Source: Flavobacterium psychrophilum (GTDB taxonomy: Bacteria; Bacteroidota; Bacteroidia; Flavobacteriales; Flavobacteriaceae). From it: 64,000 bases of DNA. Numbering within the stretch: position 1 is the first letter of the stretch; each line of letters opens with the position of its first letter. The position numbers and the translations under genes are program-made. The stretch covers positions 1 through 64,000 of the forward strand of contig QFQM01000006.1 in assembly GCA_003243255.1 (NCBI GenBank), written 5' to 3'. A model generated the notes under the pieces. It ran no database searches, was not told the origin of the DNA, and worked only from the letters and a program-made list of their open reading frames with translations. Positions 60,449-64,000 of this stretch are shown here, piece by piece.

Positions 60449-61279
60449 ATGCTAGTGTTAAACCTTGATGCCGATTTTTGCCCGTTAGCAGGAACCGCAA
60501 TTAGTTATAAAAGTTTTACTTTTTCAGGAGGAGAGCCTCATATTAAGATAGAACCTGATTTTGATGTCAATCAGACAGTAACCATTACCCACAGGCTTAA
60601 AAGCTTTAATGCGCTTGGATTGCTTTGTGTAGCTGTCGATGCCCTAAAGAGGATGGGAGTAACAAAGATAAATTTGTTCATTCCATATTTTCCGGCAGCA
60701 AGACAGGACAGGGTTATGGTGCCGGGTGAGCCATTGTCAGTAAAAGTATATGCAGACATCATCAATGCGATGGGATTGCAAAAAGTTATAGTTCTGGATC
60801 CTCACTCAGAAGTTACCCCGGCTTTACTGAATAACTGTGAAGCTATACCTAATTATAGTTTTATTGCAGAAGTACTGAGCCTCATAGGCAATGATGTGCA
60901 ACTGATTTCTCCTGATGGTGGTGCGCTTAAAAAAATATACAAGCTGTCTGAATACCTTGGAGGGATGGAAGTTACTGAGTGCAGTAAAAGCCGTGATGTG
61001 AAAACAGGAAAACTTTCTGGCTTCAGGGTATACGAAGACGACCTTAATGGGAAAGATTGCCTTATAGTAGATGATATATGTGACGGTGGAGGGACTTTTA
61101 TTGGATTAGCCGAAGCGCTGAAAGCCAAGAATGCGGGCAGGCTGTACCTGGCAGTAACGCACGGAATCTTTAACAAAGGGTTTGAGGTTTTTGAGGGCTG
61201 TTTTGAAAAAATATTTACAACGAACTCATTTACCAACTTTGATACCGATAAGGTAGAGCAGATAAAAATTAAATTATGA
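60449..61279 (+). CDS. Short PRPP-synthetase-like protein (ribose-phosphate pyrophosphokinase family)
   Basis: This 276-aa protein is about 40 residues shorter than housekeeping Prs. It has the ATP-site segment LFIPYFPAARQDRVMVPGEPLSVKVYADIINAMGL, the divalent-metal DPHSE, a flexible-loop K-S-R-D and the PRPP loop VDDICDGGGTF (D208, D209). The PRPP loop differs from the usual DDxxDTxGT. The housekeeping reaction is ribose 5-phosphate plus ATP to PRPP plus AMP. Here the product would feed the NAMPT two genes downstream. A related reaction on ADP-ribose, as in the phage NAD-reconstitution enzyme Adps, cannot be excluded. Overlaps the NADAR gene by 4 bp. Confidence 0.85.
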   Translation: MLVLNLDADFCPLAGTAISYKSFTFSGGEPHIKIEPDFDVNQTVTITHRLKSFNALGLLCVAVDALKRMGVTKINLFIPYFPAARQDRVMVPGEPLSVKVYADIINAMGLQKVIVLDPHSEVTPALLNNCEAIPNYSFIAEVLSLIGNDVQLISPDGGALKKIYKLSEYLGGMEVTECSKSRDVKTGKLSGFRVYEDDLNGKDCLIVDDICDGGGTFIGLAEALKAKNAGRLYLAVTHGIFNKGFEVFEGCFEKIFTTNSFTNFDTDKVEQIKIKL

Positions 61280-61812
61280 AGTACTCTATAGATACAATTA
61301 TAAACGGTGATGAACCTAAGAAGTATATCTTCTTTTGGGGAAACCAGCCATCAAAGGATGGGGGAATTACCAAAAGCTGCTTCAGCCAGTGGTGGGAGAG
61401 TCCCTTTACTGTAGATGGCATTGAGTATAAGACAGCTGAACACTGGATGATGACCAAAAAAGCAAGTCTTTTTGGTGATACTGAGGCTGAACAAAGAGTA
61501 TTGTCTTGTGTTACTCCTGCGGAAGCTAAAAAAATTGGCCGCGAAGTGACCGGATATAATAATGTAATTTGGCTTGAAAACAGATTCGATATCGTAAAAC
61601 AGGGAAATTATCATAAGTTCAGCCAGAATGAAGAACTTAAAACATTTCTGATCGGTACAGGAGACAGGATTTTGGTTGAAGCCAGCCCTGTAGATGCCAT
61701 ATGGGGTGTGGGTATGGCTGCGGATGATTCTGATATTTATAATCCTGAAAAATGGAAAGGACTTAACCTTTTGGGCTTTGCACTTATGGAAGCCAGAGAT
61801 TTGATAAAATAA
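61276..61812 (+). CDS. NADAR (YbiA/DUF1768) family protein
   Basis: This 178-aa protein has YIFFWGNQPSKDGGITKSCFSQWWESPFTVDGIEYKTAEHWMMTKKASLFGD, then PAEAKKIGREVTGYNNVIWLENRFDIVKQGNYHKFSQNEELKTFLIGTGDRILVEASPVDAIWGVGMAADD and LLGFALMEARD. These are all the NADAR signature blocks, including the catalytic-region E of TAEHWM and the VEASP...IWGVG loop. Family members cleave N-glycosidic bonds of ADP-ribose-type or riboflavin-pathway compounds; some reverse ADP-ribosylation of guanine. This SQWW subtype is coupled by ATGA overlap to the Prs-like gene, placing it in NAD metabolism here. Confidence 0.92.
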   Translation: MKYSIDTIINGDEPKKYIFFWGNQPSKDGGITKSCFSQWWESPFTVDGIEYKTAEHWMMTKKASLFGDTEAEQRVLSCVTPAEAKKIGREVTGYNNVIWLENRFDIVKQGNYHKFSQNEELKTFLIGTGDRILVEASPVDAIWGVGMAADDSDIYNPEKWKGLNLLGFALMEARDLIK

Positions 61813-61835
61813 ACTAAAAATAAAACCAACATATC

Positions 61836-63308
61836 ATGAACCCATTATTATTGACAGACGGCTATAAAGCGGATCACCGCAGGCAATATCCCGATGGTAC
61901 TACATTAGTGTATTCTAACTGGACACCAAGAAAATCAAGGATTGCAAATGTTGATGAGGTTATCTTTTTTGGATTGCAGTATTTCATAAAAAAATATATC
62001 ATTGAAGATTTTGAGAATGATTTCTTCAAAAAGCCTAAAGCTGAGGTGGTAAAAAAATATGCCCGCAGGCTGAACAATTACCTTGGTCCTAACGAAATTG
62101 GAACGGCTCATATTGAGGCATTGCACGATTTGGGATATATCCCGATGGTGTTTAAAGCCCTTCCTGAAGGAGCATCGGTGCTGGTTAGGGTCCCTATGTT
62201 TACCATGTACAATACGTTGCCTGAGTTTTTCTGGCTTACCAATTATTTTGAGACATTGCTTTCTGCGGTGGTATGGTTGCCATGCAATTCGGCTACTATC
62301 GCAAATCAGTACAGGAAGATATTAGACAAATATGCAGCAGAGACTTCATCGGTCCCTGAGTTTGTGGACTGGCAGGCACATGATTTCTCTATGAGGGGAA
62401 TGGGTGGTATAGAAGCATCACTTACATCATCGGCAGGGCATTTGTTAAGCTTTACCGGAAGTGATACTATTCCGGCTATAGATTTCCTGGAGGAATATTA
62501 CAATGCGGATTCTGATAAAGAGCTTATTGCAGGGTCAGTCCCTGCAACAGAGCATTCTGTAATGTGTATGGGAACTACCGACGGCGAATATGAAACCTTT
62601 AAAAGACTGATATGCGATGTGTATCCTAAGGGGATAGTGTCAATCGTGTCTGATACCTGGGATTTATGGAAAGTGTTGACGGATTATCTTCCGCGCCTTA
62701 AAGATGTGATTTCAGGCAGGGACGGTAAAGTAGTAGTGCGTCCTGATAGCGGTAATCCGGCAGATATTCTTTGTGGTAATCCTAACGGTAAAACAGAGCA
62801 GGAAAGAAAAGGTGTTGTGGAGTTGCTTTGGGATGTCTTTGGAGGAAGTGTAAACAACAAAGGCTATAAAGAACTGATACCGCAGATAGGTGCTATTTAT
62901 GGAGACAGTATCACCATAGAACGTGCTACAGAAATTTGCGAAAGACTGAAACAAAAAGGTTTTGCTTCAACCAATGTGGTGTTAGGGATAGGATCGTTTA
63001 CCTATCAATACAATACCCGTGATACTTTTGGCTTTGCTATGAAAGCGACTTATGGAGAGGTAAAGGGACAAGGCAGGGAAATATTTAAAGACCCGATTAC
63101 CGATGATGGTACTAAGAAATCTGCCAAAGGGCTTATGAAAGTAGTGAAAGAAAACGGAAACTATAAATTGATTGATCAGGTAAGCTGGGAGCAAGAGCAA
63201 ACCGGCGAACTAAAAGAAGTGTTCAGGGACGGAAAATTACTGATAGATCAGTCTCTTGCAGAGATTCGCGAAAGAGTGAAAAATAGAGCTGAGATATTAG
63301 TTGTGTAA
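61836..63308 (+). CDS. nadV: Nicotinamide phosphoribosyltransferase (NAMPT)
   Basis: This 490-aa enzyme makes NMN from nicotinamide and PRPP. It has the NAMPT length of about 490 rather than that of NAPRT. Motifs: LLTDGYKADHRRQYPDGTTLVYSNWTPR, VIFFGLQYFIKKYI, FVDWQAHDFSMRGMGGIEASLTSSAGHLLSFTGSDTIPAI, VPATEHSVMCMGT (with the catalytic-type His), VSDTWDLWKVL, VVRPDSGNPADIL (phosphoribosyl site) and VVLGIGSFTYQYNTRDTFGFAMKATYGEV. It follows the NADAR gene after 23 bp and ends the operon at a strong terminator. No NMN adenylyltransferase gene lies nearby. Confidence 0.95.
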   Translation: MNPLLLTDGYKADHRRQYPDGTTLVYSNWTPRKSRIANVDEVIFFGLQYFIKKYIIEDFENDFFKKPKAEVVKKYARRLNNYLGPNEIGTAHIEALHDLGYIPMVFKALPEGASVLVRVPMFTMYNTLPEFFWLTNYFETLLSAVVWLPCNSATIANQYRKILDKYAAETSSVPEFVDWQAHDFSMRGMGGIEASLTSSAGHLLSFTGSDTIPAIDFLEEYYNADSDKELIAGSVPATEHSVMCMGTTDGEYETFKRLICDVYPKGIVSIVSDTWDLWKVLTDYLPRLKDVISGRDGKVVVRPDSGNPADILCGNPNGKTEQERKGVVELLWDVFGGSVNNKGYKELIPQIGAIYGDSITIERATEICERLKQKGFASTNVVLGIGSFTYQYNTRDTFGFAMKATYGEVKGQGREIFKDPITDDGTKKSAKGLMKVVKENGNYKLIDQVSWEQEQTGELKEVFRDGKLLIDQSLAEIRERVKNRAEILVV

Positions 63309-63311
63309 AAC

Positions 63312-63343
63312 AAAAGTCCCCTGCACAACAGGGGACTTTTTTA
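63312..63343 (+). terminator. Terminator of the NAD-salvage operon
   Basis: AAAGTCCCCTG / CAGGGGACTTT with a 5-nt loop and a T run, a few bp after the nadV stop. Confidence 0.92.
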
Positions 63344-63402
63344 TTTCGTATAACCGAATCAACAAATAACCAAACCTGCCTGTCGGCAGAGAGGTCAACG
63401 CG

Positions 63403-63894
63403 TTAGCGATTTAGCCACCATATAGCTGCATTAAGAAGCGTGGCAAATGTTACCCATAGTAAGTAAGGAATAAAAAGCATTCCCGCTATTTTATTCACTT
63501 TATTGAACTGTACAAAGGTTTCATATATCATCAGCCAAAGTAGTATGATCTCTATAAGAGACAGGAACGGATTATGCAACCCGAAAAATATAAACGACCA
63601 AAGAGCATTAAGTGCTAACTGAATAGCAAAAAAAGTAAGTCCTTTTCGTACTGTTTCTCTCTGACGATCCATTTCATGCCATACGAGTCCGGCAGCGATA
63701 CCCATAAGTACATATAATGTTGACCATACCGGAGCGAATACCCAGTTTGGCGGATTGAATGAAGGTTTTTCAATTGTGGTGTACCATGTGTCTACACCTT
63801 CCTGTGTCAGCAATCCTGCAATAGCACCTATTACCACACAGGTAACGATCATTACGATTATCTTGAAGGTACGGGATAAGGGTTTTTGTTCCAT
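63403..63894 (-). CDS. tspO: TspO/MBR family protein
   Basis: This 163-aa membrane protein has five helices and is rich in Trp. Motifs: GLLTQEGVDTWYTTIEKPSFNPPNWVFAPVWSTLYVLMGIAAGLVW (the W-P-W binding-pocket region) and ALNALWSFIFFGLHNPFLSLIEIILLWLMIYETFVQF. Family members bind porphyrins and affect tetrapyrrole or stress metabolism. It faces the NAD operon convergently. Confidence 0.93.
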   Translation of the reverse strand: MEQKPLSRTFKIIVMIVTCVVIGAIAGLLTQEGVDTWYTTIEKPSFNPPNWVFAPVWSTLYVLMGIAAGLVWHEMDRQRETVRKGLTFFAIQLALNALWSFIFFGLHNPFLSLIEIILLWLMIYETFVQFNKVNKIAGMLFIPYLLWVTFATLLNAAIWWLNR

Positions 63895-63911
63895 GGTTCA
63901 AAGTTAGTATT

Positions 63912-64000
63912 TAGCCACGAATTACGCGAATTCCACTAATTATTCTGCGGCTGTGTTTTCTCGAATTTAAAATTAGTGCCAATTAGTGAAATTAGTGGCT
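63912..64000. repeat. Intergenic inverted repeat, family 2, at the window edge
   Basis: It begins AGCCACGAATTACGCGAATT and ends in AATTAGTG-type repeats closing with ATTAGTGGCT. The outer ends AGCCAC and GTGGCT are complementary, and AATTAGTG occurs several times inside. It is related to 6895-6952. It may continue past the window. Confidence 0.6.

Noticed and set aside
1..64000. CRISPR arrays, IS elements, integrases, prophage genes
   Set aside because: None seen. The only repeats are short intergenic inverted repeats without regular spacing or transposase genes.

Overview
The window reads as about 64 kb of chromosome from a Flavobacterium-like member of the Bacteroidota. The evidence is SusC/SusD pairs, type IX secretion (T9SS) C-terminal sorting domains, many short Bacteroidota-style lipoproteins, promoters of the TTTG-N19-TAnnTTTG type, the gene order rplM-rpsI-rpsB-tsf, and a eukaryote-like class Ia ribonucleotide reductase. 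No IS element, prophage, CRISPR array, tRNA or rRNA was recognised. The mobile-looking DNA is limited to short inverted-repeat intergenic elements (three families).

Layout. 0-7 kb: nrdB (5' end cut by the window), nrdA, two tandem RDD membrane proteins, a small ORF, a compact AAA+ ATPase and a dGTPase-type HD hydrolase. Building and removing dNTPs therefore sit side by side. 7-23 kb: a metal-binding (HMA) lipoprotein, an EamA transporter, a catalytic/non-catalytic M16 protease pair, rplU-rpmA, aat, a 335-bp gap with a possible + strand small RNA, a DUF3127 OB-fold protein with an SSB-like tail, a flavin reductase-like protein, an orphan histidine kinase, several lipoproteins, a choloylglycine-hydrolase-family enzyme, greA-HIT and a GH92 mannosidase. 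23-29.5 kb: a TonB-dependent receptor behind a TPP riboswitch (so probably a thiamine-compound receptor), arfB, and the overlapping unit PPTase-pnuC-DUF4301. 29.5-37.6 kb: ahcY, tag, a YhhQ-like transporter, ald, and the ribosomal cluster rplM-rpsI-rpsB-tsf.

37.7-56.9 kb is an alpha-glucan utilisation locus. On the minus strand lie SusC, SusD, a SusE-like lipoprotein and a T9SS-sorted GH13 amylase. Divergently on the plus strand lie a LacI regulator, an MFS sugar transporter, beta-phosphoglucomutase, a GH65 maltose phosphorylase, two more GH13 enzymes and a T9SS-sorted protein built of three SusE/F-like starch-binding modules. Together they suggest surface binding and cutting of starch, uptake of oligosaccharides, periplasmic debranching and trimming, and phosphorolysis of maltose to glucose plus glucose 6-phosphate.

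56.9-64 kb: a cytoplasmic GlpQ-like phosphodiesterase, a YhiN-type flavoprotein, a lipoprotein, an NAD module, and TspO. The NAD module is NrtR (NUDIX plus winged helix), a short PRPP-synthetase-like enzyme, a NADAR glycosidase-family protein and nicotinamide phosphoribosyltransferase. Three copies of a GTGTA-N5-TACGC-like palindrome sit on its two promoters and are strong candidate NrtR operators. The set could recycle ADP-ribose and nicotinamide back to NMN, and its PRPP-synthetase-like/NAMPT pair resembles the enzyme pair of the phage NAD-reconstitution pathway. This is the best candidate in the window for a poorly described system.
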